Of a stretch of DNA of 13,105 bases, positions 6,052 through 13,105 are shown in pieces. Within the stretch, counting starts at the first letter, position 1. Every line of letters begins with the position of its first letter. The stretch lies in the NCBI GenBank assembly GCA_002388885.1, contig DGNI01000140.1, positions 48,630 to 61,734 on the forward strand, read 5' to 3'. The notes under the pieces were generated by a model, which did not search any database, was not told the DNA's origin, and saw only the letters and a program-made list of their open reading frames with translations. The stretch is from Parvularculaceae bacterium UBA4496. GTDB lineage: Bacteria > Pseudomonadota > Alphaproteobacteria > Caulobacterales > Parvularculaceae. A program made the translations under genes and the position numbers.

Positions 6052-7677
6052 ATGACCGAAACGCCGCAGGAAACGCCTCCCGCACCAAAAAAAGGGTTTG
6101 AATTACGGCCGGTCTATCTCGTCGGTCTGTTGGGCCTCGTGATTGTGCTTGCATTTTACGGCGGCATTGAGAACCTGTTCAAACGCTGGGGCGAGCAGCA
6201 AGAGCTCAGCCACGGTTATTTCCTGCCGCTGATCGCCGGGTGGATGTTGTGGTCGCGGCGCGATGCGCTTGAGCAAAGCCTTGGCAAGCCGGAGCTTCTC
6301 GGCCTCGCCGGCGTCGTAATCGCCGCAGTGGTCCTGATCCTGTCGGAATTGACAGTGACGTCGCTAATGATCTTCCAGCAGCTCGCCCTGCTCGGACTCT
6401 TTTCATCTCTGGCGTTGACGCTCGGAGGATGGAGCCTGTTCTGGCTGACGCTTTTGCCAGTCGGCTACATGCTGTTCATGGTGCCGCCGCCATACTGGGC
6501 GATCACCATTTTGTCCCAGCAGTTCCAGTTATGGTCGTCGCAGCTCGGCGTCGCGATGATCGAGGCGCTCGGCATTCCGGTGCTGCTGACCGGCAACATC
6601 ATCGATCTTGGCGATTACAAACTACAGGTCGCAGAAGCCTGCAGCGGCTTGCGGTATCTGTTTCCGTTTTTGAGTCTCGGTTTTCTCGCCGCCTATCTTT
6701 ACAAGGCGCCGCTCTGGCAGCGCGCGATTGTGTTCCTCTCAACAATCCCGATCACCATCTTCATGAACAGCGTGCGCATCGCCATTACCGGCATTCTGGT
6801 CCAGCAATACGGCAATGAACATGCTGAAGGCTTTATTCACCTGTTCGAAGGCTGGGTGGTTTTCCTCTTCTGCCTCGCCATACTGTTCGGCGTCATCGTT
6901 ATTCTCGGGCGTATTTCGGGCCGCAAAAAGCCTGGCGAATTACTCGCGCTTCCGGAAATTGCGCCGAAGAAGCCTGCGGCTGAATGGAATAAATCCTCTT
7001 TTACGCTTAATGCGGCGATTTCATTCGCGATCATTGCTGCTGCAGGTGCATATGTTCACTTCGGCACGTCGAATATCTTAAAAGTGCCTGCGCGGACAGA
7101 CCTTGCAGCACTTCCCTATGAGTTTACGGGCTGGGAAAATACGATCGAACAGGTGGACGCGCAGACGCTTGACGTTCTCGGCGCCGACGATTTCCTGATC
7201 ACCAACATGACAAGCCCGGAAGGCGAAAGATTCAATCTATACATCGCCTATCTTAATATGCAGCGGCACGGGCACAGCTGGCATTCGCCGCGTCAATGCA
7301 TTCCGGGCGGCGGATGGCAGATCACCGATCATCATGTCGTGCCGATCACGCTCGATACCGGCGAGACATTTTACTACAATCGCATCATCATCGAGAATCG
7401 CGGCGTGCGTCAGCTGCTTTATTACTGGTACGATCAGCGCGGGCGAAAAATCGCCAACGAATTCGTCATGAAGTTTCTCCTGATCTTCGACGCGGTGAAA
7501 ATCCGTCGCACGGACGGCGCGATGATCCGTATCATGACGCCAATCTGGCAGCATGAAACCATGGAAGACGCCGATGCGCGCTTGCTCGGTTACATGCGCG
7601 ATCTGCAGCCGAAACTGCCGAAATATGTGCCGCCCGCAGATGCGGAAGTCACTGACGAGTTCGATCCGGACGCGTAG
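6052..7677 (+). CDS. xrtD: Exosortase fused to EpsI (DUF3485) domain, XrtD-like
   Basis: A 541-residue inner-membrane protein. Residues 20-290 hold about eight hydrophobic segments of the exosortase family, which cleaves proteins at a PEP-CTERM-like sorting tail and passes them on towards the cell surface. The catalytic set is visible: Cys197 in VAEACSGLRYL with Arg201, Arg242 in MNSVRIA, and His263 in IHLFEGWVVF. After a basic linker (290-313) and another membrane segment (about 318-335) comes an EpsI domain (340-520) with GWENT (360-364), NLYIAYLNMQRHGHSWHSP and the signature CIPGGGW (416-422). I know this exosortase-EpsI fusion from the VPLPA-CTERM-specific XrtD class; the neighbouring TPR and ATPase families are usually named after XrtA, so the class letter is uncertain. 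Start: ATG 6052 gives a short cytoplasmic N-terminus; the frame is open to TTG 5950 but the extra residues do not fit. No sorting-tail substrate is encoded in this window. Confidence 0.9.
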   Translation: MTETPQETPPAPKKGFELRPVYLVGLLGLVIVLAFYGGIENLFKRWGEQQELSHGYFLPLIAGWMLWSRRDALEQSLGKPELLGLAGVVIAAVVLILSELTVTSLMIFQQLALLGLFSSLALTLGGWSLFWLTLLPVGYMLFMVPPPYWAITILSQQFQLWSSQLGVAMIEALGIPVLLTGNIIDLGDYKLQVAEACSGLRYLFPFLSLGFLAAYLYKAPLWQRAIVFLSTIPITIFMNSVRIAITGILVQQYGNEHAEGFIHLFEGWVVFLFCLAILFGVIVILGRISGRKKPGELLALPEIAPKKPAAEWNKSSFTLNAAISFAIIAAAGAYVHFGTSNILKVPARTDLAALPYEFTGWENTIEQVDAQTLDVLGADDFLITNMTSPEGERFNLYIAYLNMQRHGHSWHSPRQCIPGGGWQITDHHVVPITLDTGETFYYNRIIIENRGVRQLLYYWYDQRGRKIANEFVMKFLLIFDAVKIRRTDGAMIRIMTPIWQHETMEDADARLLGYMRDLQPKLPKYVPPADAEVTDEFDPDA

Positions 7678-7700
7678 GCTTTTTCAGCTTTTTGTCTGGT

Positions 7701-7819
7701 ACAAAACCCATCCCTTCGCCCTTCGAGACAACCATTTCTTCATCCTGAGGGCGCGCATGTAATGCGCGCGTCTCGAAGGACGAAGAAATGGCCCCTCAGG
7801 ATGAAGGGGTGAGTTTTAT
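7701..7819. repeat. Compound palindromic repeat (REP/BIME-like) between convergent genes
   Basis: Four perfect inverted-repeat pairs are interleaved here: CCTTCGAGAC (7720-7729) with GTCTCGAAGG (7770-7779); CCATTTCTTC (7732-7741) with GAAGAAATGG (7782-7791); ATCCTGAGGG (7742-7751) with CCCTCAGGAT (7793-7802); and GCGCGCAT (7751-7758) with ATGCGCGC (7762-7769). An imperfect outer pair (7701-7718 with 7802-7819, about 14 of 18 matching) frames the unit. The first three pairs cross each other, so only one can form at a time around the central hairpin. The CCTTCGAGAC and ATCCTGAGG motifs are common in dispersed intergenic repeats of alphaproteobacteria (general knowledge, not searched). It may end transcription from both convergent genes, although no T-run follows. 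Confidence 0.8.
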
Positions 7820-7830
7820 CATGTGAGACT

Positions 7831-8799
7831 TCAGCTCGCTTCGCCGCGCCAGCCGATCCACATATCGCTGTAACGGTTTTTACAAAGCCGCGGCGCGGGT
7901 CTGCCGGCGACACCTCGCAAAAGCGCAATCGCGCGTCCGGCAAGCCATGCCATGTTCGCCGCCGCCGGCCCGATGGCCCCGTATTTCTTTCGGAAAAAAT
8001 ACGCCCTTGAACGGTAATAATATTCAGGCAAGCGCTGAGTTTCGCCTTGCATTTCTCGCAGTTTCGTCGAGCTGCTCGGTTCGTGCGTGAACACGGCCTC
8101 CGGCACAAAGCGAATGCCATAACCGAGCCGCGTAATGCGATGGCTGTATTCACAGTCCTCGTAATAAAGAAAAAATCCTTCATCCATGGGCCCCGCCTGT
8201 TCGATCGCTTCATTGCGGATCATGACGGCGGAAAAACTTACCCAGTCCGGTTCGGACGTCGTGTCATCCGGAAAGATTGGCGTTTCACCGAATGGAAAGA
8301 GGCGCGTCACAGGCCCCGTTTGCGCACCCTCCACGAATTCGCTCGTAAGGCTGTGAGAACGAAACCGCGAGACCAGCACCTCACCCGCTTCAGTCATAAT
8401 CGTCGGCGTGAACATGCCTGCGTCGGGCGCTTTTTCTGCTGCATCGAGAAGCACCGCAAGCGCGCCGGGCATGGCGGCGGCGTCGCTGTTCAACAGGAGA
8501 ACGAAGTCAGCGTTAATTTTTGTAAAGCCGATATTGTTGCCGGCGGAAAACCCGCCATTCGCCGGAGCGGCGAAAATTTTAATGCGCCCCGCATGAGGCG
8601 ATGCCGCGGCCCATGCGGACAGCCGCTCAAAAGAACCGTCGCCGGAAGCATTGTCCACCACAACGCAGGCCCCGTTAACGCTTTCAAGCTGCGGTCCGAG
8701 CGAGACGAGGCACGCCTCAACCAGCGCCGGCGTACGGTAATTCACGATGATGACGCCAAGGCGGAAGCGCCGGTCCTGGTCAAATCCGGCGTCAGTCAT
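7831..8799 (-). CDS. GT2 family glycosyltransferase, WbbL/rhamnosyltransferase-like
   Basis: A 322-residue soluble GT-A enzyme. In order it shows VIIVNYRT (16-23), VVVDNASGDGS (46-56), NGGFSAGNN (81-89), the metal-binding strand FVLLLNSDA (99-107; N-S-D in place of DxD, usual in this subfamily), WVSFSAVMI (186-194), MDEGFFLYYEDCEYSHR (205-221) with the presumed catalytic Glu-Asp, and an RLGYGIRFVPEAVFTHE end block. These match WbbL-type transferases that add rhamnose or a related sugar to a growing lipid-linked glycan. The donor and acceptor cannot be read from sequence. It is a single-gene minus-strand unit, convergent with the exosortase gene and divergent from the chain-length gene, so it has its own promoter within 8800-9052. 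The ATG at 8799 has only a weak ribosome binding site. A full-length, apparently intact member of the EPS locus. Confidence 0.9.
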   Translation of the reverse strand: MTDAGFDQDRRFRLGVIIVNYRTPALVEACLVSLGPQLESVNGACVVVDNASGDGSFERLSAWAAASPHAGRIKIFAAPANGGFSAGNNIGFTKINADFVLLLNSDAAAMPGALAVLLDAAEKAPDAGMFTPTIMTEAGEVLVSRFRSHSLTSEFVEGAQTGPVTRLFPFGETPIFPDDTTSEPDWVSFSAVMIRNEAIEQAGPMDEGFFLYYEDCEYSHRITRLGYGIRFVPEAVFTHEPSSSTKLREMQGETQRLPEYYYRSRAYFFRKKYGAIGPAAANMAWLAGRAIALLRGVAGRPAPRLCKNRYSDMWIGWRGEAS

Positions 8800-9052
8800 A
8801 TGATTTCACTGTTTTCGTCTTTCCGCACTTGCTAAGATGGCTCATAGCCGCTTGTTTTATCACGCTTTGCGCTGAAAGATGGTGAATGAAACGGCAGCAC
8901 CGGACAGCATTGCCGCAGGATGAAGCTCAAGATCGCCCCAATCCGGTCTAAAAAACGGTTAATATCTTGAAAACGGCGTACATTTTGCAATCTACGCGAG
9001 AGTGCAAGGCGGATTTGGGTGTTTGGGCCCTCAAGGAGACGGAATAGCCGGT
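8800..9052. promoter_or_regulatory. Divergent intergenic region between the GT2 gene and the chain-length gene
   Basis: This 253-base stretch must carry promoters for both flanking genes. The only candidate I see for the plus strand is TTGAAA (8967-8972), with no good -10 hexamer at proper spacing. AAGGAG (9033-9038) precedes the chain-length gene. No RNA gene or small ORF is supported. Confidence 0.35.
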
Positions 9053-10681
9053 ATGGGTGATGAATTTACATTAGAAGACGCGCTGATCATCCTGCAGCGG
9101 CGGTTTTTGTATTTCCTGATCCCGGTGATCATTCTTGCACCGATCGGCATTATCACGGTCATGCTGCTGCCGGCGAAATACACCGCGCAAGGTACGATCC
9201 TTGTTGAATCCCAGCAGATTCCGACGGATTTCGTGCGCTCGACCATAAACGCCTACGCGCAGGAGCGCATCCAGACCATTCGCCAGCGGGTGATGACCCG
9301 CAACCGGTTGCTCGAAGTCGCCGCCGAATACGAACTTTTCCCGCGCGCGCTCGGGCTTTCAGAAACCGAGCGCGTCAAGCGGATGCGCAATAATCTGAAA
9401 GTCGACCTTATCACCACCACAGCCAATCGCGGCTCCGGCGACGGCACGATCGCCTTTACGGTCGCCTATACTGATCAGGACCCTCGAAAGTCCTACCTCG
9501 TCGCCAATAAATTCATGACGCTATTCCTCGATGAAGACGTGCGCACGCGCACCGCCGGCGCCTCGAACACGACGGAGTTTTTCGAGCGTGAGACGACGCG
9601 CCTGCGCAACACGGTCGCGCAGCTTGAAGACAGGGTGTCGAAATACAAGGCGGAAAATTCCGGCGCCCTGCCCGAACACCTCAATATGAATCTCAATATG
9701 CTGGAGAGATTACAGCGCGAACTCTCCACGGCTCAGTCTTCGATTTCACAGCTTGAAGAAGAACGCCGCTTTCTTGAAAACCAGCTTATCTCCGGCACGA
9801 ACGGCGATAACAGCATGTCCGCGCAGCTCGCCCAGCTCGAATCGGATCTCGCACGTCTGCGCGCCACCTATCGCGACTCCTATCCGGAAGTCGCCGCCAA
9901 GCGTGATGAGATTGCAGCGCTGAAATCACGGATGGCGCCGAGCCGGGAGATAACCCGGTTGCGCGATGCGCTCACCAATGCCGAAGATGAGCTGACGTCT
10001 GTCGAGCGGGCGGCGGAACCCGATGCTGAAGCAATCGCGGCGGCTGAAGCGAATGTCGAAAAGGCGCGCGATGCATTGAGCCAGCGCATTACCGAAGAGA
10101 CCCGCAAGGGCTCGACCGATATCGCGGGCGTCCAGCTTGAAGGGCGGATTGCGGTCGTAGAAAACCGGATCAGAATGCTGAACAAGCAGGTCAACTCCAC
10201 AACGCAGCAGATTTCCGATCTTGAGTCTCGCATCGAACGCACGCCGGAAGTTGAGCGCGGCCTTGCGGCGCTGACCCGTGATTATGAAAACGTGTTCCAG
10301 GAATATCAGGACATTCTCAACAAGCAGCAGGACGCGCAGCTCGCGGAGAACCTCGAAGAGAGCCAGCAGACAGAGAAATTCTCGATCCTCGAACCGGCGC
10401 TCAATCCGGAAAGACCGTCAAGCCCGGACCGTGCGAAGCTGATCTTTGTCGCCTTGATCTTCGCCCTCGGCGCTGGAGGCGCGACCGCGCTTGGCGTTGA
10501 GCTTGTAAAATCCCGCTTGCGCGGGCGCAGTCACGTCGCGAACGTTCTTGATGGCCAACCGATCGCCGTCATTCCTTACATACATGGCGAAAATGAACGG
10601 CGGCTGCGCCTTCCGTTTTCTCGCAAGAAGTCAGAACGACACCGCGCCAAAGGGCGTATGCTTGAACCGGAACCTGCGTAA
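9053..10681 (+). CDS. Wzz/GumC-type polysaccharide chain-length determinant (XrtA-system type)
   Basis: A 542-residue polysaccharide co-polymerase. A short cytoplasmic N-terminus (FTLEDALIILQRR) leads into membrane segment 1 (about 18-38), then a Wzz-type periplasmic domain starting AKYTAQGTILVESQQIP (41-57). A long coiled-coil section (about 170-440), rich in charged heptads such as QLEEERRFLENQ, follows. Then come the PCP signature PEVERGLAALTRDYENV (398-414) and Pro-rich EPALNPERPSSPDR (447-460), membrane segment 2 (about 462-484) and a basic cytoplasmic tail of about 55 residues. It resembles the EpsF-like chain-length proteins of exosortase loci and lacks a fused kinase, which is encoded by the next gene. 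Start: ATG 9053 fits the conserved N-terminus. AAGGAG lies 14 bases upstream, farther than usual. The frame is open to GTG 9002, but the extra residues (QGGFGCLGPQG) look non-coding. It sets polymer length and works with the BY-kinase 35 bases downstream. Confidence 0.9.
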   Translation: MGDEFTLEDALIILQRRFLYFLIPVIILAPIGIITVMLLPAKYTAQGTILVESQQIPTDFVRSTINAYAQERIQTIRQRVMTRNRLLEVAAEYELFPRALGLSETERVKRMRNNLKVDLITTTANRGSGDGTIAFTVAYTDQDPRKSYLVANKFMTLFLDEDVRTRTAGASNTTEFFERETTRLRNTVAQLEDRVSKYKAENSGALPEHLNMNLNMLERLQRELSTAQSSISQLEEERRFLENQLISGTNGDNSMSAQLAQLESDLARLRATYRDSYPEVAAKRDEIAALKSRMAPSREITRLRDALTNAEDELTSVERAAEPDAEAIAAAEANVEKARDALSQRITEETRKGSTDIAGVQLEGRIAVVENRIRMLNKQVNSTTQQISDLESRIERTPEVERGLAALTRDYENVFQEYQDILNKQQDAQLAENLEESQQTEKFSILEPALNPERPSSPDRAKLIFVALIFALGAGGATALGVELVKSRLRGRSHVANVLDGQPIAVIPYIHGENERRLRLPFSRKKSERHRAKGRMLEPEPA

Positions 10682-10716
10682 ATCAGTTAAACAGAGTATC
10701 AGAGTAAGGCCGCCCA

Positions 10717-11529
10717 ATGGATCGTATTCGCAACGCCGTCACCCGCGCACGACATGAGAGAGAAAAGACAGCGCCGCCGGCTGCGCCAGCGACCGCCGCT
10801 GCCGCCGCCGCGCCGGTCATGCGCAGCGAGCCTTCGGAATATTCTTTCGCGCCAGCCAAGTGCGATTTCGATAATTTCGGCAAACACCGCATTATTGCGA
10901 ACGAGCAGGACCCGGTCCTCAACGCCTATCGCGTCTTGCGCACCCGCGTTCTTCAAAAGATGGAAGCTAATAACTGGCGCACGCTTGCGGTCGTCTCACC
11001 GGGTTCCGGCGCCGGCAAAACAGTGACGGCGATCAACCTCGCCATCGCCATCGGTTCGAAAACCGGCTCGCGCGCGACATTGATCGATCTCGATTTTTAT
11101 CGGCCCAGCGTAGCCCGGTACCTCGGACTGAAAGAATTCCCGTCGGTTCTGGACTTTTTCGAAGGTAAGCGTCCCTTGCATGAAATCGCACTTCGCCCGC
11201 AACTGCCGGATGTGCTGGTGCTCGCCAATGAACGCGTTACGCGGCGCGGCGCCGAACACCTGACTTCGCCAAAGGCCGACGAACTGATTGATACGGCGGT
11301 CAATAAATTCGCGTCGCGCGTAGTGGTGTTCGACATGTCCCCGCTCCTCGGATGCGACGACACCATCGCTTTTCTGCCGAAAGTCGACTGTGTGCTTCTG
11401 GTGGCGGCGTCGGGCGACACGCGGGTCGATGAACTGAAAGAAGCCAAGCGGGTGCTGGGCCAGACCAATATTCTGGGCACGGTCCTCAACAAGGCGCCGG
11501 CGGCGTTCATGCCCAATCAGTATTACTGA
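10717..11529 (+). CDS. CpsD/CapB-type tyrosine autokinase (BY-kinase), XrtA-associated type
   Basis: A 270-residue cytoplasmic P-loop kinase of the kind that pairs with Wzz-type proteins and controls EPS polymerisation by cycles of tyrosine phosphorylation. Visible marks are a Pro/Ala linker (19-33), a basic helix NAYRVLRTRVLQK (69-81) that in this family contacts the partner subunit, Walker A SPGSGAGKT (94-102), Walker A' LIDLDFYRP (122-130) and Walker B VVVFDMSP (202-209). The usual A' sequence is IDADLRRP, so one Arg is Tyr here. The tail ends in NQYY: two terminal tyrosines instead of a long Tyr cluster. A good ribosome binding site (AGTAAGG, 10703-10709) sits seven bases before ATG. It is 35 bases after the chain-length gene, so the two are surely one operon. 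An EpsG-like role is likely. Confusion with ParA/MinD is unlikely given the N-terminal helix and context. Confidence 0.88.
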   Translation: MDRIRNAVTRARHEREKTAPPAAPATAAAAAAPVMRSEPSEYSFAPAKCDFDNFGKHRIIANEQDPVLNAYRVLRTRVLQKMEANNWRTLAVVSPGSGAGKTVTAINLAIAIGSKTGSRATLIDLDFYRPSVARYLGLKEFPSVLDFFEGKRPLHEIALRPQLPDVLVLANERVTRRGAEHLTSPKADELIDTAVNKFASRVVVFDMSPLLGCDDTIAFLPKVDCVLLVAASGDTRVDELKEAKRVLGQTNILGTVLNKAPAAFMPNQYY

Positions 11530-11707
11530 AGACATGCCCCGGCCCCTGGCGTGGCGAATGAGCCCCGGGGTCAGAAAAAAGCAGTCTGTTTCAGCGCCCA
11601 ATCCTTGAAGCAGGCCGGTAAACTCACCAGTATAATTGAACCGTGAAGGGTTTGTTCACCCGAAGCTGTTAACTCGCTGTTATCCATACTGAAACGAGCC
11701 GGCCGCC

Positions 11708-12784
11708 ATGCAAGTATCACAGTCCGTCAAGCTCGCCGGCATCTTTGTCGCGTTGATCGCGCTCTATTTCCTCGTAACCGGCCTTTTCGGCTCTGACAGC
11801 GCCGAGGAAGCCGAGACTGCTGAATCGGAAATCTTCTCCGTTCTGACGACCGTCATTTCGCCGGAAAGCTGGCGGGACGAGGTTGTCCTGCGCGGGCGCA
11901 CGGAAGCCGAGCGCAAGGTTGTCGTTCGCGCCGAGACAAGCGGCAAAGTGGCCGCGACGCCGGCCGAGCTCGGTGCGCTCGTCAAAGAAGGCGATGTTCT
12001 CTGCAAACTGAATGTAGATGCGCGGCGCGCGTCGCTCGCCGAAGCGCGCGCGGCGCTCTCCAAGGCGGACCTCGATTATAACGCCGCGGTGAAACTCAAC
12101 GCTGACGGTTTCCGCTCGGAAACAAGCGTTGCAGCGGCCAAAGCCGCCCGTGACCAGGCGGCGGCGGCGGTTGAGCGCACATCGCTCGACCTTCAAAAAA
12201 CCGATATAAAGGCGCCGTTCGACGGCGTCTTCGATCAACGGCAAGTGGAGGTCGGCGATTTCATGGGCATTGGCGATCCATGCGCGACGGTCATTCAGCG
12301 CTCGCCGTTCCTTGTGACCGGCGCGGTTTCAGAGCGCGATGTAAGTAAACTGTCAAAAGGCGACCGCGGCGTCGCTCGCCTCGCCACCGGCGAAACGATC
12401 GAAGGAACGGTACGTCTCGTTGCATCAGCCGCGGACCCGGCGACACGCACCTTCAATGTCGAACTGGAAATCCCAAACGAAGACGGCGCGCTGCGTGACG
12501 GCGTAACTGCGGAATTCAAGGTTTTCGCCGAGGAACGCAATGCGCACCGCGTGCCCCGCTCCGCGCTGGTTCTGAACGACGCCGGCGATATCGGCGTCAG
12601 GACTGTTAGCAGTGACAATGTTGTTGGTTTTGCAGCCGTGCGGCTGATCGGTGAAACGGCTTCCGGCGTCTGGGTTTCGGGACTTGAAGGTAACGTCACC
12701 GTGATCGTGCGCGGTCAGGAATATGTCTCCGCCGGACAGACCGTGAAATCCGTCCCCGCCGATCAGACGGATGTGCCGTCATGA
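11708..12784 (+). CDS. RND efflux periplasmic adaptor (membrane fusion protein, AcrA/HlyD family)
   Basis: A 358-residue adaptor joining an inner-membrane RND pump to an outer-membrane channel. It starts with a single membrane anchor (about 8-27) and no lipobox Cys, so it is held by a transmembrane helix rather than lipid. An acidic spacer (30-42) is followed by the first lipoyl half (VVVRAETSGKV, 71-81; LVKEGDVLCKLN, 91-102), an alpha-helical hairpin (103-165), the second lipoyl half (TDIKAPFDGVFDQRQVEVGDFM, here in part at 165-186), then beta-barrel and membrane-proximal domains with the VRLVASAADPATRTFNVE block. Its TGA overlaps the ATG of the permease (ATGA, 12781-12784), so the two are translationally coupled. 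It is 178 bases after the kinase and is probably a separate operon unrelated to EPS. The pumped substrate cannot be told. Confidence 0.92.
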   Translation: MQVSQSVKLAGIFVALIALYFLVTGLFGSDSAEEAETAESEIFSVLTTVISPESWRDEVVLRGRTEAERKVVVRAETSGKVAATPAELGALVKEGDVLCKLNVDARRASLAEARAALSKADLDYNAAVKLNADGFRSETSVAAAKAARDQAAAAVERTSLDLQKTDIKAPFDGVFDQRQVEVGDFMGIGDPCATVIQRSPFLVTGAVSERDVSKLSKGDRGVARLATGETIEGTVRLVASAADPATRTFNVELEIPNEDGALRDGVTAEFKVFAEERNAHRVPRSALVLNDAGDIGVRTVSSDNVVGFAAVRLIGETASGVWVSGLEGNVTVIVRGQEYVSAGQTVKSVPADQTDVPS

Positions 12785-13105
12785 CCCGGCTGATCGACGC
12801 TGCGTTTTCACGAACGCGCGTCGTCATGACCGCCATGGTGGTCATGATCTTCTTCGGCGTGCTCGCGTTCAAGACCATTCCTCGTGAAGCGGACCCCGAT
12901 GTGCCGGTCCCGTTCGTCGGCGTTACCATCGTATTACCGGGCATTTCGCCTGAAGACGGCGAGCGCTTGCTTTTAAGGCCGACTGAACTTGAACTGCAAA
13001 ATGTCGAAGGCCTCAAGCAGATGGATGCCTACGCCTATGATAGCGCGGCGCAGTTCATTCTGGAATTTCAGTCTGGCGTTGATATCGATCAGGCTGTCCT
13101 CGACG
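12781..13105 (+). CDS. RND efflux permease (AcrB/HAE1-like), N-terminal fragment cut by window edge
   Basis: Only 108 codons of a family normally about 1000-1050 residues long lie in the window. They read MTRLIDAAFSRTRVV, a first membrane helix (about 13-31), then the periplasmic PN1 region: IPREADPDVPVPFVGVTIVL, PGISPEDGERLLLRPTELEL, NVEGLKQMDAYAYDSAAQFI and ILEFQSGVDID. These match the canonical permease pattern of Pro-Gly-x-Ser-Pro-Glu, then L..VEG, then the F..G.D.D segment. It uses the proton gradient to expel compounds together with the adaptor encoded just upstream, with which it overlaps by four bases. The substrate is unknown. The truncation is an artefact of the window, not of the gene. 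Confidence 0.92.
   Translation, partial: MTRLIDAAFSRTRVVMTAMVVMIFFGVLAFKTIPREADPDVPVPFVGVTIVLPGISPEDGERLLLRPTELELQNVEGLKQMDAYAYDSAAQFILEFQSGVDIDQAVLD

Noticed and set aside
8047..8835. A 262-residue plus-strand open frame opposite the GT2 gene
   Set aside because: It overlaps a clear glycosyltransferase with all motifs; the shadow is rich in Arg/His/Pro with no family signature.
11531..11580. GC-rich inverted repeat (CCCCGG 11537-11542 with CCGGGG 11565-11570) after the kinase gene, followed by A6
   Set aside because: The stem is only six to eight pairs with a bulge and a long loop, and no T-run follows on the plus strand, so a rho-independent terminator is not supported.

Overview
The window looks like part of an alphaproteobacterial chromosome. 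It is GC-rich, gene-dense and made of alternating divergent and convergent operons. The protein families and a palindromic repeat of the CCTTCGAGAC / ATCCTGAGGG type point the same way, and a Caulobacterales/Hyphomonadaceae/Parvularculaceae-like host is a reasonable but unproven inference. About 11.5 kb is an exosortase-associated exopolysaccharide (EPS) locus. The last 1.4 kb begins an unrelated RND efflux operon.

Layout. (1) Positions 1-5611, minus strand, transcribed in this order: a WecG/TagA/CpsF (GT26) glycosyltransferase fused to a C-terminal STAS domain; a large TPR-repeat lipoprotein of the PrsT type; and an ExeA/GspA-like AAA ATPase of the XrtA/PEP-CTERM-associated type. The ATPase is fused through a low-complexity linker to a GT2-like domain that runs off the left edge. 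(2) Positions 5612-6051: a divergent intergenic region with AT-rich stretches and a repeated GTTGGTTAAC element. (3) Positions 6052-7677, plus strand: an integral-membrane exosortase fused to an EpsI (DUF3485) domain, the architecture I associate with XrtD. (4) Positions 7701-7819: a compound palindromic repeat between convergent genes. (5) Positions 7831-8799, minus strand: a WbbL-like GT2 glycosyltransferase. (6) Positions 9053-11529, plus strand: a Wzz/GumC-type chain-length determinant followed by a CpsD/CapB-type BY-kinase. (7) Positions 11708-13105, plus strand: a membrane fusion protein translationally coupled to an RND permease truncated by the window edge.

How the genes may work together (inference from families): the GT26 and GT2 enzymes add sugars to a lipid-linked repeat unit. 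The Wzz/BY-kinase pair controls polymer length and export. The TPR lipoprotein and the ATPase probably help assemble or energise secretion. The exosortase/EpsI fusion processes proteins carrying a PEP-CTERM-like sorting tail; no such substrate is encoded here.

The most unusual points are the two fusions in the left operon. One is a GT26 enzyme carrying a STAS domain that lacks the usual phosphorylatable Ser/Thr. The other is an ATPase carrying a GT2 fold whose nucleotide- and metal-binding aspartates appear eroded, with an A9 slippage-prone tract exactly between the two halves. Slippage in either direction would give an ATPase-only product.
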